DNA from: Argyresthia goedartella
Lineage: Eukaryota; Arthropoda; Insecta; Lepidoptera; Argyresthiidae
DNA length: 64,000 nucleotides
NCBI GenBank assembly: GCA_949825045.1
Contig: OX463835.1
Span: 18,927,201-18,991,200 of the forward strand
Reading direction: 5' to 3'
Part shown: piece after piece, positions 1 to 10,100 of the stretch
How the letters are laid out: each line of letters starts with the position of its first letter
Numbering within the stretch: position 1 is the stretch's first letter
Position numbers and translations under genes: made by a program
The notes under the pieces: model-generated
What the model saw: only the letters and a program-made list of their open reading frames with translations
The model's database searches: none
Told to the model about the DNA's origin: nothing

Positions 1-1073
1 GGCTGCGGAATGCCAACCTGCCTTATGCGGCTCGCCACCCGTTGTTACTCCCTAGGAAAGGGAAGTTGGTCGAACTGTTGATACAGGATCGACACATTCG
101 GAATGGGCATGTCGGATGCCACGCCTTGATGGCGTTTCTCCAGCGCGAGTTCTGGATTCTATCGGGAAGACGCTTAGTGCGTAGCGTCGTATTTCGGTGC
201 CTGCCTTGTTATCGGGCCAAGGCGGCTACGATGCAGCCCCAGATGGGCGATTTGCCCTCGGATAGGGTTAACGAAATCCGGCCCTTTGCGGGTGTCGGAA
301 CGGATTTCGCTGGACCATTCATGGTCAAGTCTTCACAGCTACGGAACGCCAGATTAGTGAAGGCATACCTGTGCGTCTTCGTGTGCTTGGCCACGAAGGC
401 AGTCCACTTGGAGGTGGTCAGTGACCTCACTACAGAGGCATTCATCGCATGTCTGGATCGGTTCGTCTCACGAAGGGGCCTCCCGACATTAATCCGTTCG
501 GACAACGGCACAAATTTTGTCGGAGCCAGGCGATATCTGCAGGAGGTCACTCAATTCCTGAACAGTAACCAGGACGCCATCGGTACGGCTTGCTCTCGAC
601 GAGGGATTGAATGGGTTTTCAGTCCGCCGGGATGTCCTCATTGGGGAGGAATTTTTGAGGCTGCGGTTAAATCGGCTAAGTCGCACCTGACGAGGATCGT
701 CGGTGAGACCTCTCTACGCTTTGAAGAGCTTGCGACGCTGTTCTGTAAAATTGAAATGACACTGAACTCGCGTCCGTTGTGCCCGTTCAGTTCGGATCCA
801 AATGATTTGGAAGCGTTGACGCCGTGTCACTTCCTGATAGGTCAGCCCCTTAACGCCCTGCCAGAATACCCATTCGGTGATGTTAAGTTAAGTCGGTTAA
901 CTAGGTGGCAGATGTTGCAGCAGATGGCTCAAGATTTTTAGAAACGGTGGTCCCTTGAGTACTTGCACATCTTGCAGCAGCGCCTTAAGTGGACTGACCG
1001 GACGAGCCCCCCTCAAGTCGGTGATTTGGTGCTGATTAGGGATGCGAACCTGCCATCCTGCCATCATCCTATT

Positions 1074-1490
1074 CCTGGTATATATTAACGATCTGCCTTT
1101 CATGGTGGAGAAATTAACTGACATAGTGTTGTATGCTGATGATACTTCACTGGTCTTCAAAATTGAAAGACAAAAAAGAGATTTTGATGATGTTAATGGT
1201 GTATTGTCTTTAACCTTGAATTGGTTCACAGTTAATAATTTATTGTTAAACGCTGGTAAAACCAAGTGTATCAAATTCTCACTTCCAAATGTCAGGCAAG
1301 TTGAGACCAGTTTGGTGTTAGACAACAGCACGTTAGAATTGGTAAATGATACGAAGTTTCTTGGAATAACCATTGATAGCAAATTGCAGTGGGGACCCCA
1401 CATAGATAAATTGGCTGGTAAATTAAGTTCTGCGGCTTACGCTGTTAGGAACATCAGACAAAGCACGGATGTGGCTACATCTAGGCTAGT
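1074..1490 (+). pseudogene. LINE-B reverse transcriptase fragment
   Basis: Partial reverse transcriptase of LINE-B copy 1. The frame begins inside the RT palm just before the YADD catalytic box (YADDTSLVF) and runs through the thumb-like region (KFLGITIDSKLQW). It ends at the deletion junction near 1490. Upstream RT, endonuclease and ORF1 are absent because of 5' truncation. Unlike the second copy, the codon at about 1318 is still Leu rather than a stop. Not functional. Confidence 0.8.
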
Positions 1491-1502
1491 AGATGTAGCC
1501 AC
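1471..1502. repeat. Perfect 13-bp inverted repeat at a LINE-B deletion junction
   Basis: Arms 1471-1483 and 1490-1502 are exact reverse complements around a 6-base loop (GGCTAG). The left arm is normal LINE-B sequence. The right arm has no counterpart in LINE-B copy 2 and lies exactly where about 480 bases were lost, so it looks copied from the left arm. Confidence 0.88.
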
Positions 1503-1886
1503 AGACCTTGCTGTTAATAATTTTGTAATTATTTATTCCTGCCTATTAATCATAACAATTAAATTTTTCATATTTGTATTAGTTAAGCACAACCTATTTT
1601 TAAAAGAGATCTTAAAAATAAATCTGTGGGAGTTTCTACGCCCTTCTTCTCCCACAGTGGTCCAATGTAGAGAAGAGGCAAAAAATGACGTTTGCTAAGT
1701 ATATGTAAATATCTACAGTAATAAAGTACTTTGACTACTTTGACTACATCATTGAGATGGAGAAGAGGACGGATCGTCAATTTGTACACGGGTCGGGATG
1801 GCACGCCTCGATCAGCAGAAGTCAAGGTGGGGGACTCGGTCCTCAAGAGAGCGGTCGCAACACTTTCTCGCCTTCCTATTGATTAG

Positions 1887-1917
1887 GGACAGGTTCGGGC
1901 CTGTCCGGGCGGGTGAC
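1887..1917 (+). promoter_or_regulatory. Stem-loop and polypurine-tract region before BEL-A 3' LTR
   Basis: Directly after the pol stop codon, GGACAGG (1887-1893) pairs with CCTGTCC (1900-1906) over a TTCGGG loop. GGGCGGGTGAC then leads into the LTR and is the likely plus-strand priming tract. The same layout occurs in BEL-B with a different loop. Confidence 0.7.
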
Positions 1918-2477
1918 TGTTTAATATTTATGCTTCGAAACGCACCGGTTTTTCGTTGCGCGGATCGACCGCGAGTGATCGGGACATCACTAGCAGCTGT
2001 CACTTGTATAGAAACGATATGACGAGTTAGAGGTTACTTTTTGCACATGGAGAAAATGTCGGCACATGGCATTCGGGCCTTGGCTGTATCTTATTTGTAA
2101 TAATTGTCTAACACAGGTGTCGGGCCTGGTCGGAATGTTAATTATAATAAGCACGGAACAATCGTCGGGAAATAAGTAGATTCACGTCATCGGAGTGAGT
2201 GCTTCGTGTTGTGAAAGGTTAAAGTGATTCGGGGATCAATTCGTCGCATTCGGACAGCGACTCTTTGTGTCGGCAAGCAACACGACGGCGACAGCATCGG
2301 GCTACGACGAGAGTAAGATTCGACTCCTCTCCCCCCACCCTTGTGCTCCTCATCCCGTGTTCCTGCCTCGAATTGAGCTTTCGAAATCCGGTCCACGGCG
2401 TCAAAGGTCAGTACTCCTGGTGAAAACCAACCCTACCAAGATTCCACGCCCTGTCGGTTGGGGCGTGGAATTAATCA
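1918..2477 (+). repeat. BEL-A 3' LTR (copy 1), 560 bp
   Basis: It begins TGTTTAATATTTATGC and ends ATTAATCA, with TG...CA ends. It is alignable over its length with the 567-bp LTRs of copy 3 and the 582-bp LTRs of copy 2, but is the most diverged of the set (for example around 2037-2190). It contains no gene. Confidence 0.93.
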
Positions 2478-2489
2478 CATGACAACACT

Positions 2490-3036
2490 ATTAAGACTAG
2501 TACTACATCTGTTCAGTATAAGGTCATGTTTACAGTTTTATATTATTTTTTATAACCTTCAGCAAAACCTAAAACTTTGTTTAAAGGTAATATATAATAA
2601 TAATACTAAACATTCCATTGTGATTTTTTAATCCTTCAGTATTCCATCCCCATATTTCAGCCGCTTTGCTCTCTCCACTATTCATTGAAATGTATGATTT
2701 TATTGTTGTGGTAATGCCTACATTTCTAATGCGATCAATTTCAACACCATTTATTTCATATCTTATAGCTTGGAAAAGGAATGACATTGCGTTGTTTGTA
2801 AAATCAACAGTTTTTTTTTTAACTTTGCCAGCGGCATCTTTGCTAGAAATATAAACAGCCCCTTCAATGTGAATCGTGCTAGCTGAAGGCAGAATGTAAA
2901 TATCTTGTTGATGAATTGGAATGCGTATCAAATCATTCTCATTAAAACTATTGTTGTACGGATTATAAGTATGAATCTCATAACGTTCAATGGAATTATC
3001 ACACTGAGGAGATTGATTTATCTGAAGAATACTCAT
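2490..3036 (-). pseudogene. Polinton major capsid protein, N-terminal fragment
   Basis: The frame starting at 3036 (MSILQINQSPQCDN) resembles the N-terminus of the double-jelly-roll major capsid proteins of Polintons/adintoviruses. It has the family look of a short polar start, INGVEIDRIRNVGITTTIKS and a WNTEGLKNHNG segment near residue 130. The open frame stops at about 2581. Capsid-like codons (LGFAEGYK) can still be seen in another frame near 2545-2575, so it is frameshifted and then cut by the BEL-A LTR at 2477. Only about a quarter of a normal capsid gene remains. Its ATG overlaps the stop of the upstream small gene (ATGA). Confidence 0.75.
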
Positions 3037-3236
3037 ATTTTAAAGCCAAGTGCTCTAAGGAATTTTTGATTATTTCTGTTTACTTGCTTGGTTTTTATTA
3101 TGACACGTCTAGTTTGCGTTACAGGAGGTTTAGCATTAGTCTTCTGGATTTCTTTTCCACATCTTTTATATTCAACAATCTCATTATTATTATTATTATT
3201 AAATACAATCATTTTGTTTTTCTTAAATGGAGACAC
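3033..3236 (-). CDS. Polinton small basic protein (67 aa)
   Basis: A short lysine/arginine- and asparagine-rich frame lying between the two capsid genes. The N-terminus has a run of Asn codons (NNNNNNE) from an ATT repeat. The C-terminus ends NNQKFLRALGFKI, a pattern I associate with a small conserved Polinton protein in the same gene position. No domain is recognised and the function is unknown; the position suggests a virion or assembly role. It overlaps the end of the upstream minor capsid gene by about 28 bases, and its stop overlaps the capsid ATG by ATGA. The frame itself is intact. Confidence 0.6.
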   Translation of the reverse strand: MSPFKKNKMIVFNNNNNNEIVEYKRCGKEIQKTNAKPPVTQTRRVIIKTKQVNRNNQKFLRALGFKI

Positions 3237-3654
3237 ATTTGTATATCCTCGCCTCTAAAATCAATATGTTTTCCATTTAAATCCAAGATTTTAATTATGA
3301 TTAAAGAAATTATATTGTTTTTAACAGGAAAATAAACAATGTTCCTCGGTGTTTCCACAAATCTATGACTCCGAGGAACGTTTGGTACAAATTCATGAAT
3401 TACATGAGTAGGGAGTCCGTTTGTGTAGGAACCCTGCACAAGATCACACTCAATCCTTATGACAGTCACTGGTAGAATGTTTACAGGTTGTGTCGGCCAT
3501 GCCATTTATTTGCTTCTAACACTACTTTTGAAAAACCAAGTAACGGTCCCACGCTATTTTCTGCATCAAAATAAATAGTTTTACTACTATAAAAAGAGAG
3601 TCAATGTGTTATTATTCGCTTTTATTTTTAGTTGACAATAATTTATTCTTTCTT
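3209..3654 (-). pseudogene. Polinton minor capsid (penton-like) protein, distal part
   Basis: The distal two-thirds of a Polinton minor capsid/penton-type protein, separated from its start (6255-6475) by the MULE. Recognisable pieces are SKTIYFDAENSVGPLLGF, VTVIRIECDLVQGSYTNG and the end FRGEDIQMCLHLRKTK. Two frame changes are visible, one near 3593 in a T-run with an apparent double stop and one near 3505. The longest open piece is 3209-3505. In virions of this group such proteins form the vertices; here the gene is dead. Assignment rests on remembered family patterns and gene order. Confidence 0.72.
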
Positions 3655-3662
3655 GAATGAAC

Positions 3663-3712
3663 CCCTTCGGCCGCCTACGAAACCAATGCTACGTAACCAG
3701 TTACGTGTGAAG
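3663..3712 (+). repeat. MULE left terminal inverted repeat
   Basis: 50 bases identical to the reverse complement of 6197-6246. It contains the palindromic core ACGTAACCAGTTACGT, which recurs in degraded form just inside at about 3723-3740. Confidence 0.93.
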
Positions 3713-3898
3713 ATTTTTTTTTCCTACGGAACCAGTTACGTAGCAAGTATTTTTTTTCAATAAGCTTCCACCGGCTTCGTTTGTCGTTGTTCCCGAGGGA
3801 ATTGCGAGATAATCGAAGCCTATGTCCTTTCCAGGGCTTTCCGGCTACCGGCATTCTAAATTTCACCAAGATCGGTTCAGCTGTTCAACCTTGAAAAG

Positions 3899-3955
3899 GT
3901 TACAGACCGACAGACAGACGGACAGACAGACTGATTAATAGACAGATAGAAAGAT
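3899..3955 (+). repeat. ACAG-type simple repeat inside the MULE
   Basis: A degenerate run of GACAGACA/GACAGATA units. It follows a stretch (AAATTTCACCAAGATCGGTT...) that resembles a common interspersed insect repeat ending in such tetranucleotide runs. No gene. Confidence 0.7.
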
Positions 3956-4097
3956 TAACTTTAGCATTTATAACATTAGCATAGATTACAATGTTAAATA
4001 CTCTTTTCTAACATGACTGGCTGATGGTGATAAAATAGATAATATATTCACATCATACGCACTATATAATTTAAATCGGAAAACATCGTAATCGTAA

Positions 4098-5219
4098 TGA
4101 GTGGTTCCAGAGAAATTGACTTTATCACAACTCGAAAAGGAGGAGTTTCATTACTATATATTGGCGCTACCACCGAAAAAAGTTTTATCGTAACGGTAAT
4201 TCATTCTGGCTATGCTGTGAAAATAACAGAGGTTGCTCTGGAAATGTAACGTAAAATGACCGAAATGAAGTCGTGAAAGAAAACACTCAATATTCTGCAG
4301 GATGTCTACCAAACACGGCTGAAAATAAGATTTTGTTAGAGCTTGACCGGCTGAAAGACAAAGCGAGTTGCAATTTTATTTCAATTCAAAAACAATATGA
4401 TGATGTTGTTCATTGCTTAGAAAATTAAGGTATACATATGGTTGTAGATATTCCCAAATTTAGTGGTGTTAAAACTGGCCTTTTCAACGCACGCAACGAG
4501 TGTTAGGTACAAGTAAAATTCGGTTTTCCTCAGCTAGCGAAGTAGTAATAACAGAAAAATATGAGAATTATCTATTAGCATACTATATACATACATAGAA
4601 TCAGACATTTAATTGGTGATTTTGAATCCTCCTCCTCCTCCCTCCACTATATTCAAACAACTGTATACAGTCCATGGAATTAACAAATTAATAACTCTAT
4701 ACTACACCACTCATGTATTGTTTGTTACCTGACAAAAATATGAAAACCTATGAGATAGTATTTGAGCTAATGAAATCGTCATTTCCAAAATGGAAGCCAA
4801 CAAAGATTGCCATTGATTTTGAGTCAGCTGTAATCAAAGCTGTGAAAAATGTGTACTGTGATATTGAAGTCAGGGGTTGCTATTTTCACTACAGCAGATG
4901 TCTCTTGCGGAAAGCAAAGCAATTAAAAATAACATAAAGTACACAAAAGCGTCACATAGCGAGATGTATTGGCTTAGCGCGATTTCCTCCTGAATATCTG
5001 GATTGTGGATATGAGTATACCAATATTATGTCTAAGAGCCCATCAATCAGGAAAATTGACGATTTCAATAAATACTTCCAGACTCATTGGCTAAAGAGAT
5101 CAAACTTTCCAGTATTATGTAGTTGCGATAAAGAGAAAATCAGGACTACCAATAACATTGGGGGATGGCACAGTAGAATAAACAGATACATCGGGAGTAC
5201 AAATCCTTCACTGAGTTAA
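4098..5219 (+). pseudogene. FLYWCH / MULE transposase, decayed
   Basis: Remnants of a transposase that would cut and reinsert the MULE. Around 4098-4250, in two frames, there is a FLYWCH-type zinc finger (FYRNGNSFWLCCEN). At 4713-4937 comes part of the MULE catalytic core (IAIDFESAVIKAVKN and GCYFHYSRCLLRK). At 5028-5219 the C-terminal segment NNIGGWHSRINRYIG can be read. Stops and frameshifts separate all three, so no functional product is expected. The orientation matches the element as drawn. Confidence 0.82.
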
Positions 5220-6196
5220 CTATTAGAAGTTTTGATAAAGAAACGTAGTTGACATTTTCAAAAGTAAAGCTCACACGAAGAAATCTGAAAATTACATGGA
5301 GGTCGATCATGAAATAAAAAAATCACTTGAAGACTTGAACGCGGGCAAAATTTGTGTCGGACATTGTGTGGAAATTATTTGTCCTAATTATTTTCATTTA
5401 TAATTTTAAATAACGTACGTATATACATTGAAAGTTAGTAAATATAATGAATTTAGTTTAAGTAGTGGTAAATATCGGTTTATGAATTAAAAGTTTAAGG
5501 TTAACGCTGATTTAATTTTCTTTTCTGTTCTATATATTGCTGCCACCGAACTTTTGAATAAATGTCGATAAACAATGATCGTTGGGATGATACACCTTAC
5601 GCCTTTCAAGGCGATATATATTGGGTAAATGCACTAGTAGTCAGCCATGAAAATTGTATGCTGGTTCGCGGTTTCGTGGATGACGAAATTTGAGGACTAT
5701 ATGAATTTAGAAATGACTTGACGTGAACTTATCCTAGTTATATATAATTTTCGGACCCCTAGCTAATAGCAATGCCTGTGTTAAAGAAATTTATGAATAA
5801 ACAATGCTGGTCTTAATCGCGTACTTAGTAGATTTTTTTCTAATGTGCATAGATGCTATTAAATATTGCGTATGGGTCCTAACCTTAACGCACACTGGGA
5901 TTGGGTCTAATGCGTTTAGTAGATACGTTTTATCTCTTTGGTCCTTATGCGTATATTTAGCTTATGAATTTATATCAGAAATTTGTTATTATCAGAGATG
6001 TTTAACACCATGGAAAAAAACGCTCTTAGATATAATTCCGATTTCTGTGCGAAACTATTTTCGTAGCTATAAAAATAATTCTTCAAACGTAACTGGTTAC
6101 GTTGCTTTGGTTTCATAGACGGTCGTACGTAACTGGTTTAGCAGGAAAAAATATAATTCTTTGTACGCAACTAGTTTCGTAGCAAGAACATTAATT
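5220..6196. other. MULE 3' non-coding part with subterminal repeats
   Basis: AT-rich and without credible genes. Near the right end, variants of the palindromic motif ACGTAACTGGTTACGT recur at about 6087-6104, 6124-6140 and 6156-6173, outside the terminal repeat. These are candidate transposase-binding sites. Confidence 0.6.
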
Positions 6197-6246
6197 CTTC
6201 ACACGTAACTGGTTACGTAGCATTGGTTTCGTAGGCGGCCGAAGGG
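6197..6246 (-). repeat. MULE right terminal inverted repeat
   Basis: Exact reverse complement of 3663-3712, followed directly by the GAATGAAC duplication. Confidence 0.93.
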
Positions 6247-6254
6247 GAATGAAC

Positions 6255-6475
6255 TCACACAAATCTTGTAAATCGTACACACCGGTGGAAATTTTTATTT
6301 GGGTTTTCCTTGGTCCATAAAGAAACGAACTTTGATCTTCGTTTATGTTTGGTATAGTATTGAAAGCGGTGAAATAGAGTAGACCACATTCATATTGACT
6401 GCCTAAAATCAAAGGGGGTACATAAGTTGATTCTATAATCGATCTATTTCCGGTGATTGTTAATGTATAAGTCAT
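6255..6475 (-). pseudogene. Polinton minor capsid protein, N-terminal part
   Basis: The frame starting at ATG 6475 (MTYTLTITGNRSIIES) continues with YECGLLYFTAFNTIPNI and KISTGVYDLQDLCEFI, then reaches the MULE insertion. The pattern (a lattice-type start, CGL.YF..FN.IPNI, then TG.Y) is typical of the Polinton/adintovirus minor capsid protein. The frame resumes at 3654 after the transposon. Upstream, BEL-A copy 2 begins at 6504, about 28 bases before the start codon. Confidence 0.7.
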
Positions 6476-6503
6476 AGTGATTGACTGAGCTCGGATTTTG
6501 GAA

Positions 6504-7085
6504 TGTTTAATTTCCACGCCTACCGAACGGCGTGGAATCCGAAGGGGGTGTGCCTTTGCCAGCACGTGAGAGAAAAGAAGTGATGAAATTTTACTGACCT
6601 TTGTCTCCGTAGACAGGAAATCGAAAGCTCGATTCGAGACGGGAATTCGGGAAAAGGGCACAGTTTGGGATAGGAGGGAATCGAAACCTTGCCGTCGTTT
6701 CGCTGTCGCTTTCCGACGCTGCCGCCGGCGTGCTGCCTGCCGACACGTGGAATCGCTGTCCGATACGACGATTTTCAATCACGACACGGATCACTTGACC
6801 GCCGACGCGAATCTACTTATTTCCCGACGATGTAGATGATTAACACTCCGACCAGGCCCGACGCCTGTATTTGATAATTGGTACACCGAAATACCATCAA
6901 AATCACGATGCCCGAGCAGACATGTTGTTTTTCTCCCGACGAGAAAAGAGCAAAGCTAACCTCCAATTTTTCTCGTTCCGATACGAGTGACAGCTGCGGT
7001 CCGTTTCCGCTTAGTGATGTCCCGATTACTCGCGGTCGATCCGCGCAACAAAAACCGGTGCGTTCCGAAGCATAAATATTAAACA
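6504..7085 (-). repeat. BEL-A copy 2, 3' LTR
   Basis: 582 bp; in element orientation it starts TGTTTAATATTTATGC. Its outer end reads ATTAAACA rather than ATTAATCA. The stem-loop and purine tract precede it at 7086-7116 on the minus strand. Confidence 0.95.
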
Positions 7086-7116
7086 GTCACCCGCCCGGAC
7101 AGGCCCGAACCTGTCC
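7086..7116 (-). promoter_or_regulatory. BEL-A copy 2 stem-loop plus polypurine tract
   Basis: On the minus strand GGACAGG-TTCGGG-CCTGTCC follows the pol stop (7117-7119) immediately, then GGGCGGGTGAC, then the LTR. Identical in arrangement to copy 1. Confidence 0.7.
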
Positions 7117-10100
7117 CTAATCAATAGGAAGGCGAGAAAGTATTGCGACCGCTCTCTTGAGGACCGAGTCCCCCACCTTGACTTCTGCTGATCGAGGCGT
7201 GCCATCCCGACCCGTGTACAAATTGACGATCCGTCCTCGTCTCTATCTCAATGATGGCAGGTTCGCATTCTTAATCAGCACCAAATCACCGACTTGAGGG
7301 GGGCTCGTCCGGTCAGTCCACTTAAGGCGCTGCTGCAAGATGTGCAAGTACTCAAGGGACCACCGTTTCTAAAAATCTTGAGCCATCTGCTGCAACATCT
7401 GCCACCTAGTTAACCGACTTAACTTAACATCACCGAATGGGTATTCTGGCAGGGCGTTAATGGGCTGACCTATCAGGAAGTGACCCGGCGTCAACGCTTC
7501 CAAATCATTTGGATCCGAACTGAGCGGGCACAACGGACGCGAGTTCAGTGTCATTTCAATCTTACAGAACAGCGTCGCAAGCTCTTCAAAGCGTAGAGAG
7601 GTCTCACCGATGATCCTCGTCAGGTGCGACTTAGCCGATTTAACCGCAGCCTCAAATATTCCTCCCCAATGAGGACATCCCGGCGGACTGAAAACCCATT
7701 CAATCCCTCGTCGGGAGCAAGCCGTACCGATGGCATCCTGGTTACCGTTCAGGAATTGAGTGACCTCCTGCAGATATCGCCTGGCTCCGACAACATTTGT
7801 GCCGTTGTCCGAACGGATTAATGTCGGGAGGCCCCTTCGTGAGACGAACCGATCCAGACATGCGATGAATGCCTCTGTAGTGAGGTCACTGACCACCTCC
7901 AAGTGGACTGCCTTCGTGGCCAAGCACACGAAGACGCACAGGTATGCCTTCACTAATCTGGCGTTCCGTAGCTGTGAAGACTTGACCATGAATGTTCCCG
8001 CGAAATCCGTTCCGACACCCGCAAAGGGCCGGATTTCGTTAACCCTATCCGAGGGCAAGTCGCCCATCTGGGGCTGCATAGTAGCCGCCTTGGCCCGATA
8101 ACAAGGCAGGCACCGAAATACGACGCTACGCACTAAGCGTCTTATCGATAGAATCCAGAACTCGCGCTGGAGAAACGCCATCAAGGCGTGGCATCCGATA
8201 TTCCCATTCCGAATGTGTCGATCCTGTATCAACAGTTCGACCAACTTCCCTTTCCTAGGGAGTAACAACGGGTGGCGAGCCGCATAAGGCAGGTTGGCAT
8301 TCCGCAGCCGACCTCCTACCCTCAGCAATCCTTGAGGGTCAATGAACGGGTTGAGCCGAGCCACAGCTCCCTTCAGTTGGACGCGTCCGCGTCTCAGAAT
8401 GTCCAGTTCGGACTTAAAGTGCACCGTCTGCACGTTCCGTACCAATGCGAACAACGCATGGTTCCGTTCCCGTGGTGTCAGGACCTGTGTCCGCACTCGT
8501 TGCGCTCCAGAATTCCGACAATTCCGCGCAAATCGGCAGATCCAGGCGGTCACATTGACCAGCTTGTCGAGCGAGCTGTACCGTTCCAGCAGGCTGAACT
8601 CCTCTTCCGGCTCTGGTTGCGTCGTACAGACACCGACTGTCAAGGCGCCGTTCGCCGTGGTAACGCGTGGACTCATTGGCCAATCCGATTCGGCTTGAGT
8701 CAACCATTTTGGACCCCACCACAAGGGATGTCCAACCAACTCCGGAGCGTGACACCCACGAGACGCACAGTCTGCTGGGTTCATCCTGGAACATGTCTCC
8801 AGATTAAGGGAACCTCCGAATTAAAAATCTGCGAAACCCGATTCGCCACAAAAATCTCCAGCTTGTGAACTGAAGCCTTCAGCCAGCATAACACGATCTG
8901 GCTGTCCGTCCAAGCGTAGACCGTATCTTCCAACGCTATTGACCCACGGAGAACCGTCATCGTGTGGTTGAGCAGACGAGTCAGGAGAGCCGCTCCCGAA
9001 AGCTCTAACTTGGGAATGGTCAGGCGAGTGCGCAACGGCGCAACCTTGCTCTTGGCCATGACCAACCGCACATCAACCTCCACCGAGGAGTCGACCGTAC
9101 GCATATACACCGCAGCTCCGTAGCCCTTCTCCGAGGCATCGCAAAACCCATGCAGGGTGGCGGTGTATCGTTTGGTGGGGACCAACATCCGTGGCAGTGA
9201 AATCCGATTGATGCCAGGGAGGGTCGAAAAGAACGAGTCCCACTCTGAGCTCAATGACCCGCCGATCGGGTCGTCCCAGTTCAGCTCAGCAGACCAGAAT
9301 TGCTGCATAAAACACTTGAGCTGAAATGTTACCGGGGTGATCCACCCGTTTGGATCAAATGTCCTAGCCACCGTTGAGAGGACGTTCCGTTTCGTCCAGA
9401 CCTTCGGGGAGTCCAACTCGACCCGATACGAAAACATGTCTGACACCGGCTGGTACTGGACGCCTAATACCGACAACATATTTGGATTTTCCAAATTTTC
9501 AAAAATGTGGGGATCCTGCTGGTAGTCATCCGGAAGACCAGTCAGTAACTCTGGAGAGTTCGACATCCATTTCCGGAGCTCGTAACCTCCACCCCGTAAG
9601 AGCTCAACTAGCTCGTCCCGTCGAGCGAGCGCCTCCTCTACGGAATCTGCACCGGTACAGATATCGTCCACGTAGAGGTCCTGCTCCAGGATCGCTGCTC
9701 CTCTAGGGAAATTTAACCGTTCTCGATCCGCTAACTCCCGCAGAGTGCGAATCGCCAAATAAGGACTAGACCGTAGCCCGTACGTGTTGGTGTTCAGCTC
9801 GTACACCCTGATGGGCTGATCTGGGCTTTCTCGCCACAGTATCAGCTGATACCGTCTATCGTCAGGGTGAATGACCGTCTGTCTAAACATCATCCGGATG
9901 TCAGCTACAAACACAACATTGTGTCGACGGAACCGTGTGATAACATCCGCGATGTCATGGTTTAACTTCGGCCCTGAATGCAAACACTGGTTCAGGTTCA
10001 TGCCGTTAGATGTTGATGCCGATCCATCTAACACTACCCGTATTTTACCCTCCGGGGTCCTCAAGACCGCGTGATGGGGCAGGAAGCAGTGGTCTTCACG

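Larger units (their letters stand above)
1068..1746 (+). mobile_element. LINE-B fragment, 5'-truncated and internally deleted
   Basis: A non-LTR retrotransposon fragment inserted in the BEL-A pol. It carries the RT region with FLVYINDLPF and YADDTSL, and a 3' UTR ending in AATAAAGTACTTTGACTACTTTGACTAC, which is a short 9-base tandem tail. CATCAT flanks it on both sides (1062-1067 and 1747-1752), a plausible short target-site duplication. Compared with the copy at 56705-58446 it has lost about 480 bases after position 1490, including the C-terminal coding part. Clade not assigned. Confidence 0.85.
1..1886 (+). pseudogene. BEL-A copy 1 pol, integrase and C-terminal domain (broken)
   Basis: This is the C-terminal part of a BEL/Pao polyprotein, which normally integrates the cDNA. 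Visible integrase signs are the zinc-binding region around RHIRNGHVGC and RCLPCYRAKA, then the catalytic acids in GVGTDFAGP, IRSDNGTN and GGIFEAAVK, all before position 680. The frame is closed at 939-941 by TAG where copy 3 and BEL-B have a Trp codon context (QDFWKRW). Downstream codons (EYLHILQQRLKW) remain recognisable. A LINE fragment then interrupts at 1068-1746, and the last codons up to the TAG at 1884-1886 follow. It cannot make a full product by normal decoding. The same amber occurs in copy 2. Confidence 0.92.
1..2477 (+). mobile_element. BEL/Pao retrotransposon, family BEL-A, copy 1 (3' part only)
   Basis: The window opens inside the pol integrase of a BEL/Pao element and runs to the end of its 3' LTR. 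The same sequence occurs at 6504-14028 (reverse) and 28922-34875, so I call the family BEL-A. The body is split by a LINE fragment at 1068-1746. The 5' part lies outside the window, so the target-site duplication cannot be checked. The LTR abuts Polinton sequence at 2478. Confidence 0.93.
2478..3654 (-). mobile_element. Polinton/Maverick fragment, virion-protein block (left part)
   Basis: Minus-strand remnant of a Polinton. In transcription order it holds the distal part of the minor capsid gene, a small basic protein and the start of the major capsid gene. BEL-A copy 1 cuts it at 2478 and a MULE interrupts it at 3655. The block continues at 6255-6503 and, beyond BEL-A copy 2, at 14029-14782. 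Confidence 0.85.
3663..6246 (+). mobile_element. MULE (Mutator-like) DNA transposon, 2584 bp
   Basis: The ends are perfect 50-bp inverted repeats (3663-3712 and 6197-6246) beginning CCCTTCGGCCGCC. The flanks carry the 8-base duplication GAATGAAC (3655-3662 and 6247-6254), a length in the range for MULE/hAT-type elements. The interior has FLYWCH and MULE-transposase remnants. It is inserted in the Polinton minor capsid gene, whose frame resumes on the other side. Confidence 0.93.

Noticed and set aside
3899..3955. Possible CRISPR-like or regularly spaced repeat (ACAG units)
   Set aside because: It is a simple tetranucleotide repeat in a eukaryotic element, with no spacers.
5804..6118. A 104-codon frame near the right end of the MULE
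   Set aside because: Membrane-like only because of AT-rich codons; its end runs through the subterminal repeat array, and nothing resembles a known family.
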